In this document: positions 43,656-51,862 of the stretch, one piece after another | How positions within the stretch are numbered: the first letter of the stretch is position 1 | Layout of the letters: every line of letters starts with the position of its first letter | Source of the DNA: Streptacidiphilus rugosus AM-16 | GTDB lineage: Bacteria > Actinomycetota > Actinomycetes > Streptomycetales > Streptomycetaceae | Length of the DNA stretch: 64,000 nucleotides | Direction of reading: 5' to 3' | Assembly: GCF_000744655.1 (NCBI RefSeq) | Contig: NZ_JQMJ01000004.1 | Location: 2,790,001 to 2,854,000 of the forward strand | Notes under the pieces: generated by a model | Told to the model about the DNA's origin: nothing | Database searches by the model: none | The model's input: only the letters and a program-made list of their open reading frames with translations | Translations under genes and position numbers: made by a program

Positions 43656-45166
43656 GCCTGCTGACGACGCTGGCCCGGCTGGAGGCCGTGCGGGACGGGG
43701 TGGCGCAGCCCCTGGCCACCGTGTGCCATCGGCATCTGGCCGACGAGCCGTTCGTGCTGGTGCCGTTGGCCGCCGCGGGTGAGGCGGGGGCGCCGCTGGC
43801 GGCGCTGTTCGGGCGGGAGCGGGGTCGGCCGACGCTGCTGACGGTCCCGCAGCCGCTGGACCGCGATCTCCGCTTCGCCTTCCTCGCCCGGCTGGCCGAC
43901 GAACTCCTGCCCTACCTGGAGGGCTTCGGCGAGGACGTCGAGCTGCTCGAACGCTCCGTCAAGGACGAGGAGTCCGGCGAGAAGAAGATCGAGGTACGGG
44001 AGCTCTGCGCGGACGCGCCGCAGCTGGTCGTGCCCAACGAGGGCGGTGTCGAGCTGCTCCGGCTGCTGGGCCGTTCCATGCGCTTCCGCCGCACCGCTGA
44101 CGACCCGGATCCCGGACCCTACCCCGCGCCGGCGCGGGTGCCGCTGCTGGGACGCTGGCTGACGCACCTCTCCGACCGGGCGCAGATTCCCGGGTCGTCG
44201 CTGCTGCTGCCGCTGACGAGCGTCCTCTCCCGACACTGGGCCACCGGCCAGAGTTCGTTGGAGGACGCCCATCTCGGCGCGCTGCTCGGGTGGATCGCAC
44301 CGCCCGAGGGCGAACGCGGCGAGCAGGTGGCGCTCCGCGCCGAGACCGGCAGGAACGCCCGCGGTCAGCTGCTCTGCCCGCCCGCGGGCCCGGCCACCGA
44401 TCCGGCCTTCGACAGCGCGCTGCTCGGCCCGGCCGTCACCCGCTACGACGCCGCGCGCGCCACCGGCGACGAACGGCTGGTCAAGGCACGGACGGCGGAG
44501 CTCGACGCGCTGCTGGAGTCGGTGCTGCTCCCGGTCTGGGAGCAGGTGTGGCAGGGCATCGACCTGCTGCGCACGCTGCCGCCCGGCGCGCACGTGGCCG
44601 AGCGCTGGGAGGGTGACCGCTGGTCCTACACCGCCCACCGCGACCGCCTCGCGGCCGGCGAACCTCCGCAGCCGATCAGGGACGACGCCGTCACGGCGGC
44701 CCGCAAACTGGCCCAGCGCGAGCGGGAGCAGACCCGGCTGGATCTGCAGGAGGCACTGGACGATCCGCTCGCCATGGCCGAGCACCGACTGGCCGGCCAG
44801 GCCTTCGCCGGCGAGGTGGTCGCGGTCGAGGCCGCGTACGACACGAGCGGGCGCACCCCGAAGCCCCGGCCGCTGGTCACGATCCGCACGGACGACCGCC
44901 CGCACGCGGAGCCCGGCGGCGAGCTGCACCGGGCCGGCGGTCCGTCGGCGCAGAAGGCCGAACTGGACTCCGTCGACGCCGGGGAAGGGCTGCTGACGGT
45001 GCGCCTGCTGAGCGGGATGGGCCGGAAGAAGGAGCCGGAGCCGGGCAGCGTTCCCGAGCCGGGCGACCAGGTCTGCTTCACGCTCTTCGAGCTCTCGGCA
45101 CGCCAGTCGGCGCCCCTTCCGGAGCCCGAGGACACCCCCTGGACCCACGGAGGCCCGCCGCAGTGA
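43652..45166 (+). CDS. Unknown protein linking nuclease and helicase in an operon
   Basis: 504 aa, start ATG 43652 inside the stop of the nuclease gene. N-terminal 90 residues are mixed alpha/beta (LATVCHRHLADEPFVLVPLA). The middle is helical with conserved-looking Trp residues (LLPVWEQVWQGIDLLRTLPP). The last 130 residues follow a charged helix (AQREREQTRLDLQEALDDP) and have short strands (FAGEVVAVEAAYDTSG, GLLTVRLLSG, PGDQVCFTLFEL), resembling the beta-barrel 1B/stalk region of UPF1/IGHMBP2 helicases. That resemblance is by eye only. No known catalytic motif. Confidence 0.7.
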   Translation: MSLLTTLARLEAVRDGVAQPLATVCHRHLADEPFVLVPLAAAGEAGAPLAALFGRERGRPTLLTVPQPLDRDLRFAFLARLADELLPYLEGFGEDVELLERSVKDEESGEKKIEVRELCADAPQLVVPNEGGVELLRLLGRSMRFRRTADDPDPGPYPAPARVPLLGRWLTHLSDRAQIPGSSLLLPLTSVLSRHWATGQSSLEDAHLGALLGWIAPPEGERGEQVALRAETGRNARGQLLCPPAGPATDPAFDSALLGPAVTRYDAARATGDERLVKARTAELDALLESVLLPVWEQVWQGIDLLRTLPPGAHVAERWEGDRWSYTAHRDRLAAGEPPQPIRDDAVTAARKLAQREREQTRLDLQEALDDPLAMAEHRLAGQAFAGEVVAVEAAYDTSGRTPKPRPLVTIRTDDRPHAEPGGELHRAGGPSAQKAELDSVDAGEGLLTVRLLSGMGRKKEPEPGSVPEPGDQVCFTLFELSARQSAPLPEPEDTPWTHGGPPQ

Positions 45167-46536
45167 CCCCCGCTCTCCCCCTCCCGGCTCCCGAGCCCTC
45201 CCCCGCCGAGCAGGCGAACGCCGCCGTGGCCGCCATCCTCGAATCGGCGCTGCGCGGCGGCGAACGCGGCACCGTGGTCGACTCCCCTCCGGGGGCCGGC
45301 AAGTCGACGCTGGTGGTGAAGGCGGCGCGCGAGCTGGTCGGCACCGGCGAGCGGCTCATGATCGTCGCGCAGACCAACAGCCAGGTGGACGACCTGGTCG
45401 ACCGGCTGGCGCGGGCCGACGGAGAGCTGGCGATCGGGCGTCTGCACGGCAGCGACGCCGCCCCCTCGCACACCGCCTTGCAGCACCCCGGCGTCGTGGC
45501 CTCGACGAAGGCCGCGGAGCTGCGCGAGCTGCCGGTGGTCGTGGCGACGGCGGCGAAATGGCAGTGGGTCAAGGACGTCGATCCGTGGCGTCACGCGATC
45601 GTGGACGAGGCGTACCAGATGCGCTCGGACGCGCTGCTCGCCGTGGCGCGGCTCTTCGAGAGGGCCCTGTTCGTCGGCGATCCCGGGCAGTTGGACCCGT
45701 TCAGCATCGTCGGCACGGAGGCCTGGGCCGGGCTCAGCTACGACCCCTCGCAGAGCGCCGTCGTCACCCTGCTCGCGCACAACCCCGGCATCGTGCCGCA
45801 TCGGCTGCCCGTCTCCTGGCGGCTGCCGTCCTCGGCGGCGCCGCTGGTCTCGGACGCGTTCTACCCGCTCGCCCCGTTCCGTGCGGGCACCGGGCCGGGC
45901 GCGCGGCGGCTGGTGCTCGGCGCGGCCCCCGCGCCGGACGGCCGGATCGCGCGCGGGCTGGCCGACGCCGCCGACGAGGTGCTCGACACCGCCGCAGGGT
46001 CGGGGTGGGGGCTGCTGGAGCTGCCGGCCCGGCGCACGATCCGCACCGACCCCGAGGCGGTCGCCGCGGTCGCGGCCGTGGTCGCCCGGCTGCTGGCCCG
46101 CGGCGGCTCGGCCTGGTCCGACGAGGAGGAGACACCGCTCACCGCCGACCGCGTCGCGGTCGGCACCGCTCACAGGGACCAGGCGGCGGCGGTCCGCGCC
46201 GCGCTCGCCGCGCTGGGCGTCGAGGGCGTGACCGTCGACACGGCCAACCGCCTGCAGGGCCGGGAGTACGACGTGACGGTGGTGCTCCACCCGCTCTCGG
46301 GCCGCCCCGACGCCACCGCCTTCCATCTGGAGACCGGCCGGCTGTGCGTGCTGGCCTCCCGCCATCGGCAGGCCTGCATCGTCGTGACGCGGGCGGGCAT
46401 TCCCGAGCTGCTCGACGCCCATCCGTCGGCGGAACCGGTGTTGCTGGGGGTGACCTCGAAGTTCCCCGACGGCTGGGAGGCGAACCAGGCGGTGCTGGAG
46501 CACCTGCGGGCCCACCGGGTCACGGCGACGCCGTGA
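45163..46536 (+). CDS. UPF1/DNA2-like superfamily 1 helicase
   Basis: 457 aa from GTG 45163, overlapping the previous stop by 4 bp. SF1 motifs in order: Walker A DSPPGAGKSTLV (about residue 41), Ia VAQTNSQVDDLVDRL, II IVDEAYQM (DEAxQ type), III VGDPGQLDPF, IV PVSWRLP, V VDTANRLQGREYDVTVV, VI ASRHRQACIVV. Shorter than most UPF1-like helicases, with no accessory N-terminal domain; the preceding gene may supply it. Likely partner of the Cas4-like nuclease. Confidence 0.85.
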   Translation: MTPALPLPAPEPSPAEQANAAVAAILESALRGGERGTVVDSPPGAGKSTLVVKAARELVGTGERLMIVAQTNSQVDDLVDRLARADGELAIGRLHGSDAAPSHTALQHPGVVASTKAAELRELPVVVATAAKWQWVKDVDPWRHAIVDEAYQMRSDALLAVARLFERALFVGDPGQLDPFSIVGTEAWAGLSYDPSQSAVVTLLAHNPGIVPHRLPVSWRLPSSAAPLVSDAFYPLAPFRAGTGPGARRLVLGAAPAPDGRIARGLADAADEVLDTAAGSGWGLLELPARRTIRTDPEAVAAVAAVVARLLARGGSAWSDEEETPLTADRVAVGTAHRDQAAAVRAALAALGVEGVTVDTANRLQGREYDVTVVLHPLSGRPDATAFHLETGRLCVLASRHRQACIVVTRAGIPELLDAHPSAEPVLLGVTSKFPDGWEANQAVLEHLRAHRVTATP

Positions 46537-46767
46537 CGCCGACCCGTCCCGTCCCGGGCCCTCGCGGGGCCGTCCACCACCACCCACCGCCACCGCCCGA
46601 ACGCCGAAATCGCACATGAGGCCCGGGAATAAGGGCGCACGGAGGCCCTGTTCCTAACCCGGCTGCCCGCGTCGACAATGGAATGCGGCGGTCCACCGCG
46701 GCCGCTGATCCGTGCTGCCGTTTTCGCATGCTTTCGCCGGCTTTTCGCCCGCCCCTGGAGGTGCCCG

Positions 46768-47118
46768 ATGTCCGACTCCCCCGCCGACCGCTCGTCGCAG
46801 AGGAGGCTCCGCCCTGCCCCACTGCTCTTCGAGCCCGGCATCGCGGAGCCGGAGGCGGAGCACTTCTTCGACCTGGAGTCCATCGAGGACTCACGCGAGC
46901 TGCTGGCCCGCGCGACCGAGCTGACCCTCGCCTTCCGCGCGGCCGCCGAACGGGCCGGCGAGTTCCAGGCGATAGCGGCGGCGCAGCTCGCCGACACGCG
47001 GCGCTTCGACAGTCTCAGCCTGGAGGAGATCGCCGAGGCCGCGGACTGGACCCCGGACTATGCCGCGAAGATGGTCGAACACGGGCGCGGCCTGCAGCGC
47101 CGCAGACCGCTGGCCTGA
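46768..47118 (+). CDS. Small conserved streptomycete protein
   Basis: 116 aa, GGAGG before ATG 46768. Acidic and helical: LFEPGIAEPEAEHFFDLESI, LLARATELTLAFRAAAERAG, ending SLEEIAEAADWTPDYAAKMV, which has the look of a helix-turn-helix. No membrane segment or enzyme motif. It could be a small DNA-binding or adaptor protein; I do not recognise it with certainty. Confidence 0.65.
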   Translation: MSDSPADRSSQRRLRPAPLLFEPGIAEPEAEHFFDLESIEDSRELLARATELTLAFRAAAERAGEFQAIAAAQLADTRRFDSLSLEEIAEAADWTPDYAAKMVEHGRGLQRRRPLA

Positions 47119-47138
47119 GCCGGACGGCCGACTTCCCT

Positions 47139-47152
47139 TTGGCATATGCCAA
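47139..47152. promoter_or_regulatory. Perfect palindrome in an A/T island
   Basis: TTGGCATATGCCAA is a 14-bp perfect dyad, extended to CCCTT.../...AGGG with a one-base offset. It lies 21 bp after one stop and 62 bp before the next start. There is almost no loop, so it suits a protein-binding site better than a terminator. Confidence 0.5.
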
Positions 47153-47213
47153 GGGCAGCGGATAGTACCCCTCCTCGTCCGTCCGTGTCAGGGATTCCGA
47201 GGTTCCGGTCCGG

Positions 47214-47813
47214 GTGAATCGTCGACCTCGGTACAGCTGGACCGTGGACATGTGGACGTACGACTCCGTCGAGTACGTGACCGTCGCCGGTGAGTCATGG
47301 CTCGCCTCGGCCAGCGAGTACCCGCGGAGCATGCGCGCGCTGTGGGAGGCCCGCCCCTGGGCGGCCACCGTGCTGCCCTGCGGGCGGGTCTTCGACGTGA
47401 TCAACCTCCCCGGGCTCTTCGGCCGCCGGGTCCTCGACGAGCTGTGGGCCTCGGGCCCCGGCTGCGGGCCGGTGGCGACGTTCCGCGGTCGGATCCTGAT
47501 CTTCGCCGAGCCCGGCACGGCCGCCCGACTGCGGCCGCTGCTGGTCTGGGAGGAGTGGGCCCGCGACGTCCCGCCGCTGCTCTGCCACGGTCCCGGCGAC
47601 GCGATCACGGTCCCTCCGCTGCAGCGCCCGCTGGACGCGCCGGAGACCCAGGGCCGCTGGATCGTGGGGCCCGACGGCCCCGAACCGTGGCTGCCCGGCG
47701 CGTCGACCCTGCTCTGGGCCTGCGTCCGGGCCGCCCGGGACCTGCCCGCCGCGCCGCAGCGCGTGGAACAGGAGGCCCCCGACCACGACCCCGACGTGCT
47801 GCCGGCCGGCTGA
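47214..47813 (+). CDS. DNA primase/polymerase-like conserved protein (short prim-pol-type)
   Basis: 199 aa from GTG 47214; ATG 47250 is possible. The pattern ESWLASASEYPRSMRALWEA, ATVLPCGRVFDVINLPGLFG, PVATFRGRILIFAEPGTAAR and PPLLCHGPGDAITVPPL matches streptomycete proteins annotated as bifunctional DNA primase/polymerase N-terminal-like. Metal-binding acidic residues of real prim-pol enzymes are not evident to me, so enzymatic activity is uncertain. Confidence 0.6.
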   Translation: MNRRPRYSWTVDMWTYDSVEYVTVAGESWLASASEYPRSMRALWEARPWAATVLPCGRVFDVINLPGLFGRRVLDELWASGPGCGPVATFRGRILIFAEPGTAARLRPLLVWEEWARDVPPLLCHGPGDAITVPPLQRPLDAPETQGRWIVGPDGPEPWLPGASTLLWACVRAARDLPAAPQRVEQEAPDHDPDVLPAG

Positions 47814-47993
47814 TCAGGCGCCGGCCTGCACGGGCACCCAGCCGAGCAGGCGGCAGGCGGCAGGCGGCACGAACCACGGCCGGAGCGGGCAACGGGCCCT
47901 CGGGCGGCAGGGGCTCCGGGTACGTCAGCCGACGTCGCCCGGGCGGGCCGGGGTCGACACACCCGGGGCCGACGTGGGCCGGAGCCCGTCGGC

Positions 47994-48860
47994 TCAGATC
48001 ACGACGGCCGTTCCCGAGACCCGGATCCGTTCGCCGCCCGGCACGGCGGAGACCGTCAGCACGCTCGGTCGGCCCATGTCCTCGCCCTGGAGGATGGTGA
48101 AGGCGCCAGACTCCGGCAGCTTGCCGAGGGCGCGCAGGTAACCGCCGAACGCGGCCGCCGCGGCGCCGGTGGCCGCGTCCTCGACCACACCGCCGACGGG
48201 GAACGGGTCCCGCGCGTGGAACAGCTCCTCGCTCTCGCGCCAGACCAGCTGCACGGTGGTCCAGGCATGACGGGTCATCACCGCGGCCAGCGCGTCGAAG
48301 TCGTAGTCGAGCGCGGCCAGTCGCGCACGCGTGCCGACGGCCAGGACCAGGTGCTCGACACCGCCGAAGGCGACGTGCGGAGGGAACGCCGGATCGAGCT
48401 CCTCGCGGGACCAGCGCAGCGCGGCGAGCGTCGCGTCCAGCTCGGCCTCCGTGGCGGGACGGGTACGGGTCGGCACGCTCGTCAGGGTGGCGCGGACCGT
48501 GCCGGAGACGTCCTTCCCGGTGTCCAGCGTGATCTCGCCCGCGTTCGTCACGAAGAGCAGCGGCCCGTCGCCCAGGCGCTCGGCCAGCGCGACGGCCGTC
48601 GCCACGGTCGCGTGGCCGCAGAAGTCGACCTCGGCGAGCGGGCTGAAGTAGCGCAGCCGGAAGCGGCGGCCCTCCCGGTCCTGCTCGGTGACGAAAGCGC
48701 TCTCCGAGTAGCCGACCTCGGCCGCCACCGCCAGCATCTCCGCGTCGCTCATCGCGCGCGCGTCGAGAACGATCCCGGCGGGGTTGCCGCCGGCCGGATC
48801 GGCCGAGAAGGCCGTGTAACGCAGGACCTCGGACGTGGGGAAGCCGCTGGAAGTCGTCAT
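47994..48860 (-). CDS. PhzF family isomerase/epimerase-like protein
   Basis: 288 aa; GGAGG ends one base before ATG 48860, unusually close. PhzF diaminopimelate-epimerase fold: YTAFSADPAGGNPAGIVLDA, GYSESAFVT with catalytic-type Glu, RLRYFSPLAEVDFCGHATVA and VEDAATGAAAAAFGGYL. No phenazine genes are nearby, so a general isomerase of unknown substrate is likely. Confidence 0.88.
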   Translation of the reverse strand: MTTSSGFPTSEVLRYTAFSADPAGGNPAGIVLDARAMSDAEMLAVAAEVGYSESAFVTEQDREGRRFRLRYFSPLAEVDFCGHATVATAVALAERLGDGPLLFVTNAGEITLDTGKDVSGTVRATLTSVPTRTRPATEAELDATLAALRWSREELDPAFPPHVAFGGVEHLVLAVGTRARLAALDYDFDALAAVMTRHAWTTVQLVWRESEELFHARDPFPVGGVVEDAATGAAAAAFGGYLRALGKLPESGAFTILQGEDMGRPSVLTVSAVPGGERIRVSGTAVVI

Positions 48861-48936
48861 GCCTCCACGCTGGCACGGCGGTTCGCCAAGATCAACTGAT
48901 TCGGCACGCCGGGCCCGGCCGCCTGCAGGGACCGGA

Positions 48937-48967
48937 TTCGGCAATCGGGGGTCCGGTCATGTAATGT
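48937..48967 (+). promoter_or_regulatory. Promoter of tRNA-Lys copy 1
   Basis: TTCGGC (48937-48942) and TAATGT (48962-48967) with a 19-bp spacer. Both hexamers and the spacing are identical in the second tRNA-Lys cassette. Confidence 0.5.
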
Positions 48968-48982
48968 CTTCCACGTCAGCAG

Positions 48983-49056
48983 GCGCCGCTAGCTCAGTTG
49001 GTTAGAGCAGCTGACTCTTAATCAGCGGGTCCGGGGTTCGAGTCCCTGGCGGCGCA
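48983..49056 (+). tRNA. tRNA-Lys (CTT anticodon), copy 1
   Basis: 74-nt cloverleaf: acceptor GCGCCGC/GCGGCGC, anticodon loop CTCTTAA with CTT at 49017-49019, T arm CGGGG TTCGAGT CCCTG. CCA is not encoded. Identical to copy 2 at 55421. Confidence 0.95.
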
Positions 49057-49067
49057 CAGACAGCTCG

Positions 49068-49101
49068 AAGGGCTCCCTCGTCCACGGACGAGGGAGCCCT
49101 T
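49068..49101 (+). terminator. Terminator of tRNA-Lys copy 1
   Basis: A perfect 14-bp stem, AAGGGCTCCCTCGT with ACGAGGGAGCCCTT, loop CCACGG. It differs from the copy 2 terminator only by compensated base pairs in the upper stem. Confidence 0.85.
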
Positions 49102-49124
49102 CGGCGTTCCAGGAGGTTCGGGTC

Positions 49125-49775
49125 ATGGACGCACAGGAGCTGGTCGAGGCGGCAGCGGCGCTGGTCCCCGCTCCCGGCGGCCGCTTCCTGCTCGGCATCG
49201 CGGGCGCGCCGGGCGCGGGCAAGTCCACCCTGGCCCGCCTGCTCGTGTCACGACTACGGGACCACCTCGGCCCCGACACGGCGGCCTACGTCCCGATGGA
49301 CGGCTTCCACCTCTCCAACGTGCAGCTCGCGCGGCTGGGCCTGACCGACCGGAAGGGCTCGGCGCCCAGCTTCGACGTCTGGGGCTACCTCGCGCTGCTG
49401 CGGCGCCTGCGGGAGCAGCGCCCGACCGAACCGGTCTACGTCCCCGACTACGACCGCGAGCTGCACGAACCCGTGGCGGCCCGCCACCTGGTGGCCCCCA
49501 CGACCCGCCTGGTCGTGACCGAGGGCAACTATCTCGCCACCGGCGCGGCGGGCGGCCCCGGCTGGGCGGAGGTCCGCGACGCGCTGGACGCGATCTGGTT
49601 CCTCGCGACACCGGACTCCGTCCGTGACACCCGCCTGCTGGCCCGCCAGCAGGCGGGCGGCCTGGACCCGATCGCGGCCCGCGCCTGGGTCGACGGCAAC
49701 GACCACCCCAACGGGGCACTGGTCAACACCCACGTCTCGGCCGACGTGCGCGTGATCACCCTCGACGTGCGCTGA
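49125..49775 (+). CDS. P-loop nucleoside/sugar kinase family protein
   Basis: 216 aa, AGGAGG before ATG 49125. Walker A GIAGAPGAGKSTLARLL (about residue 24), then YVPMDGFHLSNVQLARLG (substrate loop as in uridine and pantothenate kinases), VYVPDYDRELHEPV, and VVTEGNYL (Walker B-like). Typical of the uridine-kinase-like/FrcK family; substrate unknown. It begins 24 bp after the tRNA-Lys terminator. Confidence 0.85.
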   Translation: MDAQELVEAAAALVPAPGGRFLLGIAGAPGAGKSTLARLLVSRLRDHLGPDTAAYVPMDGFHLSNVQLARLGLTDRKGSAPSFDVWGYLALLRRLREQRPTEPVYVPDYDRELHEPVAARHLVAPTTRLVVTEGNYLATGAAGGPGWAEVRDALDAIWFLATPDSVRDTRLLARQQAGGLDPIAARAWVDGNDHPNGALVNTHVSADVRVITLDVR

Positions 49776-50638
49776 CCCACCCCGGGTAGCGTCCCCCGGC
49801 CACGTCCGCCGGCGCGATGCGCGCCCGCGAACGCCCACCGGAACAGCACGCCGATGCCCGGGCCACCGCCGGTGCGCCAAAGCGGCCACTCGCCCGGGGC
49901 CGTCCTGGCACCGGCGCCTGACCTACCCGGGCTGTCCCGTGCCGGTAGGCGGCACGACGGAGGACAGCTTGGGCACCAGGGCGCATTCGGGCCCCGCGAC
50001 CTGGCGGCGGGCGGCGCTCCCGGCCCGAGGCCGAGACGGAGCGCGCCATGCGATCTCGGACCGGCGTGAAGCTGAAGACCTGACCAACCCCTGACGAGGC
50101 ACCCGCGACCGACAAACCCTCGCACCCCCTGCCTCCTGCCTCCTGTCGACGCGCTCGGTCACACCTGCGCATCACCTCGTGGAACTGCCGTGCGACCGTC
50201 AGCGGCGAGCGCGCGTCCCGCTCTCCCCAGAGGAGGAGGGTCATCAGACCGCGGTCGACGGAGACGCAGGTCAGCCGGTCACCGACGGGGTCCCGGGGTG
50301 AGGACGTCGCGGGCCGCCTCGCCGACGCCGGGCTGGGCGTGGTCGGTGCCCGCTCACGCACGCCCCCTCACCCACGCCCACGCGCCCCCGCGCCCGAGCC
50401 CATGGGCCCGCCCTCGGCGCGTCCGTCACACCCCGCCGCCGAACCCTCCCTCCCGCACCGCAGGTGGACGCGTTGCCGTAACCCGGACTGCCTAGCTGAA
50501 GAGGCGGCTCCGGTTCCGCTTACCTAGCGTGAAAGTCCGGGCGACCAGACGTGATTTGCGATCACCCTCCGTGCCTACGGGCTGGCCGTCTTTCCCTTGC
50601 TCCGCGCGCCCAGGCGCGCCCGGCTGGAAGAGGTCCGC
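49776..50638. other. Long gene-free region with a protein relic
   Basis: About 860 bp without an intact gene. A minus-strand frame holds a recognisable alpha/beta-hydrolase fragment (listed separately). The right end (50500-50580) has a more A/T-rich sequence that probably contains the promoter of the next gene. Confidence 0.5.
50164..50274 (-). pseudogene. Remnant of an alpha/beta hydrolase
   Basis: The peptide TLLLWGERDARSPLTVARQF (with HEVMRR after it) is the typical segment around the acidic catalytic residue of alpha/beta hydrolases. Nothing upstream or downstream in any frame completes the fold: no nucleophile elbow and no catalytic His. It is a decayed 37-codon relic. Confidence 0.5.
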
Positions 50639-51862
50639 GTGGGTATACCAGCGCCGCCCGAGTCCGTTTCGGAGGATCCGGCCGAGGAGCCGCCACAGGC
50701 GGGCACGACTCAGCCGCGCAAGAAGCGGTTCCGGCGAATACGGCATCTGCTCAGCCTGCGCACCGTCCGGGCGATCCTGGCGCTGTTCGCGGTGTTCTTC
50801 GTCTGGCTCTGCTGGTCCATAGGCTCCGCGCTCGCCGCGCCCGGGGACGACAGCGTCGTCGCCCGGGTCGCCGAGTGGGCCCGCGACCACCACCTCGGTC
50901 CGGTGGTGACCTTCCTGGAGGACCAGCAGTACAAGGCCAACCCGCCGAAGATCGGCGGGAGGCCGACGATCGCGCTCGCGCCCGACGGCACGCCCGTCCA
51001 GAGCGGCACCAAGCCCACGATGAAGCCGATCACCCCTGCTCGCCTGGTCTCCCCCGCCGGTCCCCCGCTCCCGAACGAGGGCACTTGGCACACGCTGGGC
51101 AGCGTCAACGGCACCCCCGCGCTGCTCGGGGCGTTCCTGCGGCCGGACAACGAGCACACCTCGTACGTCGCCGCGGTCGCGTCGATGGACCAGCGCCTGC
51201 TCCGCTTCTCGCTGCACCCCGGCGAGTTGGACCCGGGGCCGGGAAAGTGGGGCGTTCCGCCGTCCGTGCCCGCCGGTCAGCGCACGGGCCTGCTGGCGAC
51301 CTTCAACGGCGGCTTCAAGATCTCCGACAACGAGGCCCAAGGCGGCTTCTACCTCAACGGCACCACCCGCGGCACGCTCACCGACGGCGCAGCCTCCCTG
51401 GTCTTCACCAAGGACGGCAAGGCCACGGTCGCCGACTGGGGCCGTGACGCGACGCTCACGCCCAACGTGACCGGCGTCCGGCAGAACCTGAAGCTGATCG
51501 TGGATCACGGCAAGGTTCCGGACAGCGTCGACACCAACGTCGAGAGCGGCTGGGGCCTCACCATCGCCGGCAAGTACTTCGTCTGGCGCTCCGGCATCGG
51601 CATCACCAACGACGGCCGCATGGTCTTCGCCTACGGCCCCGCACTCTCGGTACGGACCCTCGCCGACCTGCTGGCGAACGCGGGCGCGGTCCGCGCGATG
51701 CAGCTGGACATCAACCCGGCCTGGATGTCGTTCCAGTACTACGAGCCGAAGACCGACCCGGCCGACCCGACGCCGGTCAAGCTGCTGCCGGACCAGGAGC
51801 GCCCGGCGAACCGCTACTACGAGTCGACCAGCCGCGACTTCACCGCGGTGTACGCGCGATGA
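50639..51862 (+). CDS. Membrane-anchored phosphodiester glycosidase (NAGPA-type) protein
   Basis: 407 aa from GTG 50639 with AGAGG 6 bases upstream. A basic cytoplasmic N-terminus is followed by one membrane helix (ILALFAVFFVWLCWSIGSAL, about residues 45-64). The rest is the extracytoplasmic NAGPA domain: TGLLATFNGGFKISDNEAQG, GFYLNGTTRGTL, GWGLTIAGKYFVWRSGIGIT and VRAMQLDINPAWMSFQYYEP. It overlaps the next gene by ATGA. Likely trims phosphodiester-linked sugars of wall glycopolymers. Confidence 0.82.
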   Translation: MGIPAPPESVSEDPAEEPPQAGTTQPRKKRFRRIRHLLSLRTVRAILALFAVFFVWLCWSIGSALAAPGDDSVVARVAEWARDHHLGPVVTFLEDQQYKANPPKIGGRPTIALAPDGTPVQSGTKPTMKPITPARLVSPAGPPLPNEGTWHTLGSVNGTPALLGAFLRPDNEHTSYVAAVASMDQRLLRFSLHPGELDPGPGKWGVPPSVPAGQRTGLLATFNGGFKISDNEAQGGFYLNGTTRGTLTDGAASLVFTKDGKATVADWGRDATLTPNVTGVRQNLKLIVDHGKVPDSVDTNVESGWGLTIAGKYFVWRSGIGITNDGRMVFAYGPALSVRTLADLLANAGAVRAMQLDINPAWMSFQYYEPKTDPADPTPVKLLPDQERPANRYYESTSRDFTAVYAR

